Assembly: GCF_025860405.1 (NCBI RefSeq)
Contig: NZ_CP063785.1
Location: 1,302,001 to 1,366,000 of the forward strand
Length of the DNA stretch: 64,000 nucleotides
Reading direction: 5' to 3'
Origin: Tolypothrix sp. PCC 7712
GTDB lineage: Bacteria > Cyanobacteriota > Cyanobacteriia > Cyanobacteriales > Nostocaceae
Of the stretch, positions 15,717-24,774 are shown in pieces (within the stretch, counting starts at the first letter, position 1; every line of letters begins with the position of its first letter). Made by a program: the position numbers and the translations under genes. The notes beneath the pieces were generated by a model. The model was not told where the DNA came from, ran no database searches, and saw nothing but the letters and a program-made list of their open reading frames with translations.

Positions 15717-16198
15717 GCGATCTAATCGTATCCACAATTTTGAGATTCTATCGTTTACTAAAATTTTGCTATCAAAGAATAATCTGGTATTTTTTGTATT
15801 TGTTTACTATTGAAATAGTAATCATAGTAACCAAGTAAAACGAAAGCCCAAAACCTTTTAACAATGAATATTTCATTGGTTACTATTAATCAATTTTTAA
15901 ATATTTAAGTTACTTGAATTACAGTAATATAGACAAAGAAGATATATTTCTATGTATGCTACGGATATTCGCTAGTAAATTTTCATCAAATTAATTACGT
16001 AATAATATACATTTTAAAGACAAAACTATACTCAAAAACTTTTTTTTGGGCATCTATACACAAACTAAAAGTTAATATTTTGACTTAATAAATCAATTAT
16101 TGAATCGTATAAACATATGAGTTAAATATCCGGCAATTGGTTGATGTAAATTCAATCAATCGAAAGTTAATTATGGATATAGAATTTTTTTTATTCCT
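15717..16198. other. AT-rich control region of the conjugation operon
   Basis: These 482 bases hold no gene I can support. Besides the TTACTAT cluster they contain long A/T tracts (16035-16190) suitable for promoters. All genes from 16199 to 32509 point the same way with short gaps, so their transcription probably starts here. Confidence 0.45.
15804..15885. promoter_or_regulatory. Cluster of TTACTAT inverted repeats upstream of conjugation operon
   Basis: An 18-bp perfect palindrome, TTACTATT-GA-AATAGTAA (15804-15821), is followed by TAGTAACCAA (15825-15834). The latter pairs with TTGGTTACTA (15876-15885). Four TTACTAT half-sites thus occur within 82 bases, about 310 bases before the first conjugation gene. 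This looks like an operator for the transfer operon; the binding protein is unknown. Confidence 0.45.
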
Positions 16199-16756
16199 AT
16201 GCTCTCGAAACCGTCTAAAGATTGTGAATTACGTCAAAGAAATCACGCTCGTTCATCTAGATTAATCCTGACGGCAACTACCACAACAATCATAGATGTA
16301 GTCATTAACCCAAGTTTGATTGGAATTACGACATTGGCTATTTCGACATTGGGAACGAGCGCAATATTTTTTCGGCGCGAGTTGGACGGTTTATTCAATA
16401 CAATCGCCAAATTTTCTGGAAAATACAAAATAACTTCATCTGCATTAACAGTTTTGGGTGCATTTCTACTATTAGATGCTCTTTCCACAACCGCACAAGC
16501 ACAATTTTTCCAAAATGCAGAAACTTGGATGACAGAGCAATTTACAGGTGCCCAAGAAGCAATTACTTTATCGTTTAACGTCCTACGAGGATTATTCATC
16601 CTGTACTTAGGAATTTCTTTGGTACGTGTTATCCAAGCAGCTCGTCAGGATGAAGATTGGCAAAATTTAGCCAGGACACCAATGATTATTTTGATTGCGG
16701 TGACTATGGGGGATATTCTGGCAAATTTAATTATTGGCGGTGGTACTGGAACCTGA
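16199..16756 (+). CDS. VirB2/TrbC-like pilin candidate, membrane protein
   Basis: A 185-residue protein with several hydrophobic helices (residues ~35-55, 80-100, 125-145, 160-180). The ALTVLGAFLLLDALSTTAQAQFF segment resembles a long-leader signal ending in AQA, after which a mature two-helix pilin-like part would follow (FNVLRGLFILYLGISLVRVIQ and MIILIAVTMGDILANLIIGG). The size of the mature part and its place directly before VirB3- and VirB4-like genes fit a VirB2/TrbC pilin. Sequence identity to known pilins is not evident, so the assignment rests on topology and order. Confidence 0.6.
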   Translation: MLSKPSKDCELRQRNHARSSRLILTATTTTIIDVVINPSLIGITTLAISTLGTSAIFFRRELDGLFNTIAKFSGKYKITSSALTVLGAFLLLDALSTTAQAQFFQNAETWMTEQFTGAQEAITLSFNVLRGLFILYLGISLVRVIQAARQDEDWQNLARTPMIILIAVTMGDILANLIIGGGTGT

Positions 16757-16778
16757 ACTAAAACTGGAGGATAAAAAA

Positions 16779-17108
16779 ATGGAGGAAAAATCAAAATACC
16801 GTAAAGTTAATAGTACAGTGGGAAAAGTACCAAATATCGGAATATTCCCCGCAGATCAATTAATCCCTTGGGCAATAATTTGTGGAATTTCTTACTACTT
16901 AGCACATGGGCTATTTCGACTGAATTGGGTTTGGACTTGTGCAGCAGCAGCTTGGGGAATAGCAACTTGGTGGATACTTACAGCCAATGGCGCTTGGCAT
17001 ATTTTATCTAAATTTGTTGCAACTCCCCATTGGACGCGAGTGCGTGTGAGATATCAGAAAATATTGGATTTAAAGGAGTACTCAACCAAATCAAACGGTA
17101 GAAAATAA
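16779..17108 (+). CDS. virB3: VirB3-like inner-membrane protein
   Basis: A 109-residue protein with two adjacent membrane helices (LIPWAIICGISYYLAHGLF and WVWTCAAAAWGIATWWIL), then a basic tail. This is the VirB3/TrbD arrangement, which sits with the VirB4 ATPase at the base of the secretion channel. The start is ATG 16779, with GGAGG eight bases upstream; an upstream TTG would overlap the pilin gene and is unlikely. Its stop overlaps the ATG of the VirB4 gene by one base (TAATG), as expected for coupled partners. Confidence 0.7.
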   Translation: MEEKSKYRKVNSTVGKVPNIGIFPADQLIPWAIICGISYYLAHGLFRLNWVWTCAAAAWGIATWWILTANGAWHILSKFVATPHWTRVRVRYQKILDLKEYSTKSNGRK

Positions 17109-19798
17109 TGAGCAATAAAGTTGGTAAACGCATACTTAGATTAACACCTCTTGAAGATTCATTTTCACTAGTTACAATGTTGCAAATTAATCTACAAGGG
17201 CGTTCAATTGGTGCTTATCTTCTACGCAAAGGAGTTGATAACTTCCTAATTCAATTTGGGTTTGAATGTACGGGTATTCATTCCACACTACGCAGCGAAC
17301 AAATTGATCCAGTTTTTGATGCAATTGAATCGGGATTAAAAGATTTACCATCCTCTGAACGTTTAACCATCCATCTTAGTTCGTTTACCAACGATACATC
17401 ACGACAGCAACAACTTAAGAATTTGAGCGATATTGCTCCTACCAAAGAACTGCAATATCTCTTGATGGGAGAACGATGCCGGACGCAACAATTAACAATT
17501 CAAGGAGTTCGCAAACCGAAAAAACTACATCTTTATTGCACCTACACAGTTGAAACCAACAGCACTGGTACAAGCGATGCGCTTGAAAAAGCTCTATCCA
17601 AATTAGAGCGTTCTTGGAAATCATTTACAGGAGAAATCAACGAACTACAATTTATCGCCATCGAACGCCTAATACACGCATCTTTTACCGATGGATTCCA
17701 ACTATGGGAACAATTAATATCCAATAAAATGGGGCTAGATATCCGCCCAATAAATGCTGATAAACTTTGGTCAGAACTTTGGCAGCGATTTAACAACACA
17801 CCACCCCGTCCAATTCCCCAACTTTTAATTCTCGATGAAAACGGACTGCGAGAGGAAATTTACTCAGATGTCGCCCCCACATCTTTCCTCATGGAGTCCG
17901 AATCATCCATCCCCATTGCAGATAGACGTTGGGTGCATCTCAAAGAAAAATACATTGCCGCCCTTACTTTTGTAAATAAACCCGGTGGTTGGGTGGATAA
18001 AGAACGACAAATGCATTATTTATGGGAGGTTTTATCAAGAGAAAGAGTTTACGACACCGAGATTTACTGTCAGTTGATGCGAGCTTCGGAAACGTTGGTA
18101 AAAACCAATATGCAGCGTTTAACGAAACAGGCAAATACATCAGCCGCACTTGCACAGAATAAAAACTCAGTTGACGTAAAATCACTACTCAACATCAAAA
18201 AATCTGTTGCGGCTCAAGAAGAACTTTATGAAGGTGCTGTTCCCATTCACGTAGCGACAGTATTTTTGGTATATCGCAAAACCCGCGAACAATTAGACGA
18301 AGCTTGTCGTTACTTACAATCCTGTTTTCTGAGTCCAGCTTGGGTTATCAGAGAAACCGAATATCCCTGGCGAATCTGGTTGCAAACTTTGCCGATAGTT
18401 TGGGAACGCTTGATGACTGCGCCTTTTAATCGCAGGTTAGTTTACTTAAGTGGCGAAGTACCAGGATTGATGCCACTGGTGCGAACCAAAGCTTGGGATA
18501 GTAGCGGTTTTGAATTAATCGCAGAAGAAGGAGGAACACCAGTATTTCTCGATTTGTACAACCAACACAAAAACTTGGGATTATTTGCTACCACCCGTGC
18601 AGGTAAAAGTGTTTTGGCATCAGGGATTCTTACGCAAGCCTTAGCGCACGGAATGCCTGTAGTAGCAATAGATTACCCAAAACCAGATGGAACTAGCACT
18701 TTTACTGACTACACTCGATTTATGGGTAAGGATGGTGCATATTTCGATATTGGTAAAGAGTCGAGTAATCTGTTCGAGTTGCCGAATTTACGCTCCTTGC
18801 CTACAAAATTGCAGCAAGAAAGGTTTGAAGATTATAAGGATTTTTTGGCCACAGCATTACTGGCAATGGTTGTAGGTAATCATGGTAGTGCCTCCTCACA
18901 AGTGCTGACAAATACTGTCCGTTCGATTATTGCTTTGGCTTTGAAAGCATTTTTTGGGGATGAATTAATCCGCGATCGCTATGCGGCTGCATACACTAAC
19001 GGCTTTGGCTCGGACGAATGGTCTGCAATGCCGACATTGCATGATTTCTTGAGTTTCTGCTCCCACGAACGTTTACGGTTAGATTCCCTGAGTGGGGATA
19101 CCAAAGCCGCTTTGGAAACCATACGGTTAAGGTTAAGATTCTGGCTTTCTAGTCGTGTAGGACAAGCGTTAGCACAACCATCTACCTTCCGCAGTGATGC
19201 TCATTTACTCATCTTTGCACTGCGTAATTTATCGAACGATCAAGATGCAGCCATTTTGAGTCTTAGTGCTTACAGTGCGGCATTACGACGAGCTTTAGCA
19301 TCTCCGGCAAGCATCTTTTTCATTGATGAAAGCCCAATTTTATTTGAATTTGATGCGATCGCAGCTTTGGTTGGTAGGCTTTGTGCTAATGGTGCAAAAG
19401 CCGGAATCAGAGTAATTTTATCCGCCCAAGACCCCGATACGATCGCAAAATCTCCATCAGGTTCCAAGATTTTTCAAAACTTAACCACTCGACTTATCGG
19501 ACGTATTCAACCGACTGCTGTTGATAGTTTTTCAAGCATTTTGAAGTATCCCCAGGAGATTATTTCTCGTAATGCCACAGAAAGTTTCTTTCCTAAAAAG
19601 GAGGGTTTTTATTCACAATGGCTGCTGGATGATAACGGAATATTTACTTTTTGTCGTTATTATCCAGCATTTAATTTATTAGCGGTAGTGGCAAATAATC
19701 CTTCTGAGCAAGAGCAGAGAACACAAGCATTGTCGAAGTATCCAGATAAATTTGTTGCTTTGACAGAGCTTTCTAGGCAACTAGTAAAAACAAAGTAG
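17108..19798 (+). CDS. virB4: VirB4-like conjugation ATPase
   Basis: An 896-residue cytoplasmic ATPase that powers the type IV secretion channel and pilus assembly. Walker A is ATTRAGKS (residues 494-501, within LGLFATTRAGKSVLASG). Walker B is SIFFIDESPILFEF (~735), and a downstream VILSAQDPDTIAK motif matches the VirB4/TraC signature. The first ~450 residues are the variable N-terminal domain (CagE/TrbE-like). It follows the VirB3-like gene with a one-base overlap. VirB4 is the hallmark protein of conjugation systems, so this supports self-transfer. Confidence 0.93.
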   Translation: MSNKVGKRILRLTPLEDSFSLVTMLQINLQGRSIGAYLLRKGVDNFLIQFGFECTGIHSTLRSEQIDPVFDAIESGLKDLPSSERLTIHLSSFTNDTSRQQQLKNLSDIAPTKELQYLLMGERCRTQQLTIQGVRKPKKLHLYCTYTVETNSTGTSDALEKALSKLERSWKSFTGEINELQFIAIERLIHASFTDGFQLWEQLISNKMGLDIRPINADKLWSELWQRFNNTPPRPIPQLLILDENGLREEIYSDVAPTSFLMESESSIPIADRRWVHLKEKYIAALTFVNKPGGWVDKERQMHYLWEVLSRERVYDTEIYCQLMRASETLVKTNMQRLTKQANTSAALAQNKNSVDVKSLLNIKKSVAAQEELYEGAVPIHVATVFLVYRKTREQLDEACRYLQSCFLSPAWVIRETEYPWRIWLQTLPIVWERLMTAPFNRRLVYLSGEVPGLMPLVRTKAWDSSGFELIAEEGGTPVFLDLYNQHKNLGLFATTRAGKSVLASGILTQALAHGMPVVAIDYPKPDGTSTFTDYTRFMGKDGAYFDIGKESSNLFELPNLRSLPTKLQQERFEDYKDFLATALLAMVVGNHGSASSQVLTNTVRSIIALALKAFFGDELIRDRYAAAYTNGFGSDEWSAMPTLHDFLSFCSHERLRLDSLSGDTKAALETIRLRLRFWLSSRVGQALAQPSTFRSDAHLLIFALRNLSNDQDAAILSLSAYSAALRRALASPASIFFIDESPILFEFDAIAALVGRLCANGAKAGIRVILSAQDPDTIAKSPSGSKIFQNLTTRLIGRIQPTAVDSFSSILKYPQEIISRNATESFFPKKEGFYSQWLLDDNGIFTFCRYYPAFNLLAVVANNPSEQEQRTQALSKYPDKFVALTELSRQLVKTK

Positions 19799-19806
19799 TT
19801 CAGAGT

Positions 19807-20520
19807 ATGAACAAGCTCAAAAAATTGACAATAAGCATAGTTGGTATAGCCATAATATCAACAATTGGCGTTTCAAGTTCTGATGCATTAGAGATATCGA
19901 ATCCCCTAGCAAAAGTATTTGAGCAATGGCAAGAGCAATTAAGCTCTCTAGATAAATATATTGACTCAGTAGTCTCTGGCAAATTAGGTAATTTATCAGA
20001 ATCTTTGCAGGGAGATTTGCAAGTAGCAGTTAATGAATCTGTTGGCACATTAGGTTTACCTTCAGCAACAGAAGTAAGAGAAAAAGTTGAGGAAATAGCC
20101 GCTAATGACGATAATGCAGTTAATAGTGTTGACAAAGTAACCAATGAAATTGACCGTCAAATTACTCGTGCATCTGCGGATACAACTTTGAGTAAACAAG
20201 GTCAACAAATTACAAAACAGCAAGTTGAAAAAACCCAAACTTCGATTGAACAGGTTAAAGCTAATGCAAATGCTGCTCAAGCTGAAGTTGTCACTCAAAA
20301 TGTAATGAAGCGAATTGCTCAACAAAATACTCAAATGGCAGCAATTTTAGGGGTGATGCGAACTGATGGTTTGAAATTAAAGCAATCGCAAGATTTAGCT
20401 AACTTGAACTTAACTAATATCTCTCGCTCATTGGATGGTCAAAATCAAGTACATCAGAAAGAAACTGTAGGTCAGGGATTTAATAATTTGAGAACTGCGT
20501 CGCAAGCTCGATTATTTTAG
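19807..20520 (+). CDS. VirB5/TrbJ-like secreted coiled-coil protein
   Basis: A 237-residue protein with a signal peptide (KKLTISIVGIAIISTIGVSSSDA). The mature part is mostly helical, rich in Gln, Asn and Ala, and coiled-coil-like (QVEKTQTSIEQVKANANAAQAE, ~135-160). The size, signal and place between VirB4 and VirB6 match the minor pilus-tip protein VirB5/TrbJ, which contacts recipient cells. There is no diagnostic motif, so this call depends on context. Confidence 0.6.
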   Translation: MNKLKKLTISIVGIAIISTIGVSSSDALEISNPLAKVFEQWQEQLSSLDKYIDSVVSGKLGNLSESLQGDLQVAVNESVGTLGLPSATEVREKVEEIAANDDNAVNSVDKVTNEIDRQITRASADTTLSKQGQQITKQQVEKTQTSIEQVKANANAAQAEVVTQNVMKRIAQQNTQMAAILGVMRTDGLKLKQSQDLANLNLTNISRSLDGQNQVHQKETVGQGFNNLRTASQARLF

Positions 20521-21561
20521 TTGAAGATCACCCGGATGTTCTACTATTTTTTGAAATACGGACTAATCCTTTCTCAAACTCAAGTTCCAAATCCAGGACA
20601 AGCAGCTTCCACAATTACCGAAGATGGGGTAGCGGCTAGTGAGGCTGTTGCTAAGTCAATTGATAAGCTATGGAACGATGTTTTAAGTGGAGGATTGTAT
20701 AGTGCGATCGCAAATCTGGGAGTATTCTTCGCCATTGGCACGTTGCTAATTTTCATCGTCCAATGGACAAGAGAAATGGTTGATGGTGATAACTCCAAGG
20801 CTTTGGAGGAAATGATTTGGCCCATCGTAGTCATCGTTCTACTTGCCAACAATGCTCAACCATTAGCCGCCGCTACCCAAGGACTTAGAGGAATCATTAA
20901 CCAAACGAATCAAACTCTTTTAGCTTCTACATCTGCTTCTATCCAGTTGCAAGAAGCTTATCAGCAAGTCATGCTCAAGACGGGAAAGGGAGATGCTATC
21001 CAATCATTGATCGCTCAATGTAATGCGATCGCTGACCCAACACAACAAGCCCAATGTCTTCAAAATGCTTCCACGCAAGCTAAAGACATAGAATCCCAGC
21101 TAGATAACGACAATCGCCCCGATTGGCTCAAGGGTATCAGCAATTTTTTCAACACCAACATTTTTCAGCTAACAGTGCGGGGTTGGTTACTAGCATTGGC
21201 GATCGCTTTTCAATGGATAGTCGAAGTTTGTCTGTTACTGACTGCCCTATTAGGCCCGCTAGCAGTAGGAGGTTCATTACTCCCAGTCGGGAATAAAGCA
21301 ATTTTTGCATGGTTAACTGGGTTCTTTTCAGTCGGAATGATTAAGCTTTGTTTCAATATTATTTCTGGTTTGGTCGCCACAATAGTGCTGAATGCTAACA
21401 ACAATGACCCAATGATTTTTGCTTTTGCAATTGGTATTCTCGCCCCAATTTTATCTGTAGTTTTAGCTGCGGGTGGAGGAATGGCAATTTTTAGAAGTTT
21501 CTCCAGTCTGGCGAGTTTTGGGCTTTCTTCAGTTGTGATGAGGATAGTTAATAAATCCTGA
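20521..21561 (+). CDS. virB6: VirB6/TrbL-like polytopic channel protein
   Basis: A 346-residue protein with about six membrane helices, e.g. AIANLGVFFAIGTLLIFIVQW, MIWPIVVIVLLANNA, VEVCLLLTALLGPLAVGGSLL, AIGILAPILSVVLAAGGG. It has a central periplasmic loop (~residues 110-200). The TALLGPLAVG...W segment is typical of TrbL/VirB6, which forms the inner-membrane pore. Translation may start at TTG 20521, directly after the previous stop, or at ATG 20536. Confidence 0.75.
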   Translation: MKITRMFYYFLKYGLILSQTQVPNPGQAASTITEDGVAASEAVAKSIDKLWNDVLSGGLYSAIANLGVFFAIGTLLIFIVQWTREMVDGDNSKALEEMIWPIVVIVLLANNAQPLAAATQGLRGIINQTNQTLLASTSASIQLQEAYQQVMLKTGKGDAIQSLIAQCNAIADPTQQAQCLQNASTQAKDIESQLDNDNRPDWLKGISNFFNTNIFQLTVRGWLLALAIAFQWIVEVCLLLTALLGPLAVGGSLLPVGNKAIFAWLTGFFSVGMIKLCFNIISGLVATIVLNANNNDPMIFAFAIGILAPILSVVLAAGGGMAIFRSFSSLASFGLSSVVMRIVNKS

Positions 21562-21562
21562 A

Positions 21563-22360
21563 ATGTTGTTTATGACTATTTTAGATTCAGAGTCTACACA
21601 AAAAAATCGATTGCGATTTTTAAATCGCGCGTCAAAAACTGTTTCAACTGGTGATACATTAGCATTATTTGCTTTAGGTACTTTTGGATTACACCTCATT
21701 ACTTTTTTGGTACTTTTATTATTGTATGGTTCCTATTCACAGTTAAATAAAAAAGCACCTCCAAGTTTAGTACAACTAGAGACAGGAAAATCTATTAAAG
21801 TTGCTCCTCTTGATAGCCTAGAACGCACTCCTCAAGTAATTCTGCGTTTTGTTTCTGACACAATGACTTTGATGATGAATTGGTCGGGAACACTACCACA
21901 TACTACTGTTGAAGAAGCAGCTAAACCAAAACCTGACCCCGGTGTAAATATTGGCAACAGAGAATTTAGAGATAGTAAGATTACATCAGCAGCATGGCAA
22001 GCATCTTATGCCTTATCAGAAGATTTCCGTAAAGAGTTTTTAAAAGTGCTGGCTGTAATTACACCATCAGGAGTTTTTCAAGGCAAGACACAAGTAGTTT
22101 TAGTCCCACTTTCAATTCAATCACCAATAAAAATCTCCGAGGGTAAATGGAAAGTAAAAATGGTTGCTAACCTGACAGTTTTTGCTCAGAATAGCAATTT
22201 AGGAGAAATAATTCCATTTAATAAAGAAATATTTATTAGGGCAGTTGTCCCACCAGAATCGCCAAATCAAGTTGAGGGTTTAGCAGCAGGAATTTACCAG
22301 GTGCGTGCGAGTGGCTTAGAAATTTATGCGATTCGGGATTTAGCACAGGAGAATTTGTAA
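21563..22360 (+). CDS. VirB8-like inner-membrane assembly protein
   Basis: A 265-residue protein with one membrane helix near the N-terminus (TFGLHLITFLVLLLLYGSY, ~residues 37-55) and a ~200-residue external domain. The layout and position (between VirB6 and VirB10) fit VirB8/TrbF, which nucleates the channel; the late strands (WKVKMVANLTVF, IFIRAVVPPE) fit its NTF2-like fold. A second ATG at 21572 is possible. Its TAA overlaps the ATG of the VirB10 gene (TAATG). Moderate confidence, mostly from context. Confidence 0.6.
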   Translation: MLFMTILDSESTQKNRLRFLNRASKTVSTGDTLALFALGTFGLHLITFLVLLLLYGSYSQLNKKAPPSLVQLETGKSIKVAPLDSLERTPQVILRFVSDTMTLMMNWSGTLPHTTVEEAAKPKPDPGVNIGNREFRDSKITSAAWQASYALSEDFRKEFLKVLAVITPSGVFQGKTQVVLVPLSIQSPIKISEGKWKVKMVANLTVFAQNSNLGEIIPFNKEIFIRAVVPPESPNQVEGLAAGIYQVRASGLEIYAIRDLAQENL

Positions 22361-23976
22361 TGCAGGAGAATAATGTAACCCAAAGCTATGAGTCAGATAC
22401 AAATTGGGATGAGTCCAGCCTTGCTCAATTACTTGGTTTTCATCATCAAAGTCAGCTAGAGAATTCAATCTCCTCTGCTGAAGAAATATCTGTTGGCAGT
22501 GAAGTTGCGGAGACTGAAAGTGAGGAATCTATTCAAAATGCAATTGCAACTCATGAACTATTTGATGACCCCCAAATAGGTAAAACTCAGCCCACATTCT
22601 ACGGTAATCCCTTTGCAAAGTTTGGCGCAGTTGGATTGGTGATGCTTGTGGTATTTGGTGCTGGAGCAACTATTTTAAATAGCATTATGTTTGGTAAACC
22701 CAGAGTAGCACCAACAATTGCTAATCAAGAAGCTGACAAACCAAAAGTAGAAATGGCTGATAACGCAAATCTTCAAGAAACAGAAACAGGAAAGCTCAAA
22801 GCAGAATTAGCTTTAGGCAGTCAAGCAGAAAAAATGCAATCGCTCTTGCGTTCTAAAAGCCTTAAAACAACAATTCAACGCAAAGTTTCTCACAGGAATG
22901 ATTCAAACAACCGGATTAATCGAGTTTCTGACGCAGAAGTACGCCCAGCGCAGGTTTCTTCTGTTCGTAACCCAATACAAGAAAGCAGCAGATATGATTT
23001 GCCTCATGTTGCTTCTGTTCCTAGATTTCAAGCCACCGTAGGTGCAGCACCTCCAAACAAAAAAGAATCTGTTGACCCAATAGAGGAATGGGAAAAAATT
23101 AGTCGCTTGGGCAGTTATGGTCATACAGAAATTGCATCTATAACTAACGAGCTAGCAAACGTTAAAACTTTGGATACTATAGCCAATAAACAACCGACTT
23201 CATCAATAAAAATTCCTCGTGCTACCTTAGTTTCAACAGCATCTACTCAGAATATTGAACCGGAACCCTTGTATACAGAAGAAGCAGCAGTTATCAATGG
23301 CGAACCGATACAACAATTACAAGTTGGTGCCTCTGCATCTGGAAAGTTAGTAACTCCGCTAATTTGGAGTAAACATTCAACTAATAACTCTTCTAACAAA
23401 TCACCAACTACAACAGAAAATGAAAAATTTATTATCCAACTTATTGAACCTTTAACGAAAGAAGATGGTTTGATTGCTTTACCAAAAGGTTCTCAAATTG
23501 TTGCTCAAGTTACTGATATTCAAAAATCAGGACTTGTTCAACTCGAAGCAACACAGGTTTTAATTGATAGTCAGGAATATCTGCTCCCACCACGAGCAAT
23601 TAGTATTCGTGGTAATTCCGGTCAACCTTTAATCGCATCGAAATGGAGTGACAAAGGTGGAGAAATTGCTTCCCGTGATGCTGAAACATTTATAGTAGGT
23701 TCCCTTGCCAAAGTCGGTAAGGTATTAAATCAACCCAAATCTCAACAAATATCAACATCTAGTGGGTTAGGTGGTACAAATACTTTTTCTTCTATCAGTG
23801 GAGGTAGCGAAAATATTTTGGGCGCAGTTTTAGAAGGTGGATTTGAACCGCTCACTCAACAAATTCTTCAGCGCAATCAACAAGCACTTGCAGAAATTCA
23901 GCAACGAGAAGAAGTGTGGTACATCCCTGCTGGTACAGATATTCAAGTCTTTGTTAATCAATCATTTCAGTTGTAA
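22360..23976 (+). CDS. virB10: VirB10/TrbI-like scaffold protein
   Basis: A 538-residue protein spanning the envelope. It has a cytoplasmic N-terminus (~85 residues, acidic), one membrane helix (FGAVGLVMLVVFGAGATIL, ~88-106), a long low-complexity periplasmic linker with coiled-coil character, and a C-terminal TrbI/VirB10 beta-barrel domain (~350-538; LIALPKGSQIVAQVTDI, LPPRAISIRG, VWYIPAGTDIQVFVNQSF). The final PAGT-x-IQVF signature is strongly typical. It links the inner-membrane ATPases to the outer-membrane pore. Confidence 0.85.
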   Translation: MQENNVTQSYESDTNWDESSLAQLLGFHHQSQLENSISSAEEISVGSEVAETESEESIQNAIATHELFDDPQIGKTQPTFYGNPFAKFGAVGLVMLVVFGAGATILNSIMFGKPRVAPTIANQEADKPKVEMADNANLQETETGKLKAELALGSQAEKMQSLLRSKSLKTTIQRKVSHRNDSNNRINRVSDAEVRPAQVSSVRNPIQESSRYDLPHVASVPRFQATVGAAPPNKKESVDPIEEWEKISRLGSYGHTEIASITNELANVKTLDTIANKQPTSSIKIPRATLVSTASTQNIEPEPLYTEEAAVINGEPIQQLQVGASASGKLVTPLIWSKHSTNNSSNKSPTTTENEKFIIQLIEPLTKEDGLIALPKGSQIVAQVTDIQKSGLVQLEATQVLIDSQEYLLPPRAISIRGNSGQPLIASKWSDKGGEIASRDAETFIVGSLAKVGKVLNQPKSQQISTSSGLGGTNTFSSISGGSENILGAVLEGGFEPLTQQILQRNQQALAEIQQREEVWYIPAGTDIQVFVNQSFQL

Positions 23977-23988
23977 ACACTTTTAGTT

Positions 23989-24735
23989 ATGAAGGCTTTT
24001 TTACAAAATTTGAGTGTTATTTCGACTGTTCTGACTTTTACTGTTTTTTGGCAATCAGCGAGAGGTGAAAATTATTTAAAAAAAGGAGTGAGGAATATTT
24101 CACAAGATATAGCGACTGGTAACAGTAGTAATATACCTCTGATTGAATTGTCATCCGGATATGGGGTGAATATTTCATTTATCAAGAGTGGCGAGATAGT
24201 CGAGAAAGTTTGGCTGGATAATCCGGCTTTCGCTTCATTAGATGTCGATGGTTGTCTATCAGGTTTAGCACAGGAGTGCGAACAATCAGGTGCAACTGTA
24301 CTGCATTTACGGCGAATCAATCCGCTTACAATACCACAACTACCCAAGACAAATAGCAGCTTGCTAACGGTAATTACAAAGGGTAACTCTGGACGAAGAG
24401 TTTATGTATTTCGCGTAGCAATGGGCGATAGAGATCCTAAGTATCACACCATTGAAGTTACGCCAAGTTTAAGAGAAGAAACTGAAATCAGAAATTTTCC
24501 TAGCGCCAGGAATATCACAAATCTACAGATGATTAGTTCGGGGCTAGAAATTGCCCAGCAACAACGTTTAATTTTACCTAACTCTCGCTTACAAAGAAGA
24601 GTTAAAAGTTTTTTGATATTAATGAAGTCGGGATATTTAATCAATGATGCTGCCCGTAGAAGTGGAATTTCCTTACGCTTAGTCAATCGCTTAATCGAGC
24701 TAGGAAGTAAGTCTCAAATCGGTACTTTACGCTAG
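23989..24735 (+). CDS. virB9: VirB9/TrbG-like secreted channel protein
   Basis: A 248-residue protein with a signal peptide (SVISTVLTFTVFWQSARG). It has a TrbG/TraK-like beta domain: YGVNISFIKSGEIVEKVWLDNPAF, TVLHLRRI, SLLTVITKGNSGRRVYVFRV. VirB9 proteins form the outer-membrane ring with VirB10. The C-terminal ~70 residues (SFLILMKSGYLINDAARRSGISLRLVNRLIELG) are helical, looking like a helix-turn-helix rather than the VirB10-binding domain, which is unusual. The order VirB10 then VirB9 is reversed relative to the Agrobacterium operon. Confidence 0.7.
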   Translation: MKAFLQNLSVISTVLTFTVFWQSARGENYLKKGVRNISQDIATGNSSNIPLIELSSGYGVNISFIKSGEIVEKVWLDNPAFASLDVDGCLSGLAQECEQSGATVLHLRRINPLTIPQLPKTNSSLLTVITKGNSGRRVYVFRVAMGDRDPKYHTIEVTPSLREETEIRNFPSARNITNLQMISSGLEIAQQQRLILPNSRLQRRVKSFLILMKSGYLINDAARRSGISLRLVNRLIELGSKSQIGTLR

Positions 24736-24774
24736 ATATTTAACATTTATCCGAAAAATATTTATTCAAAAGCA

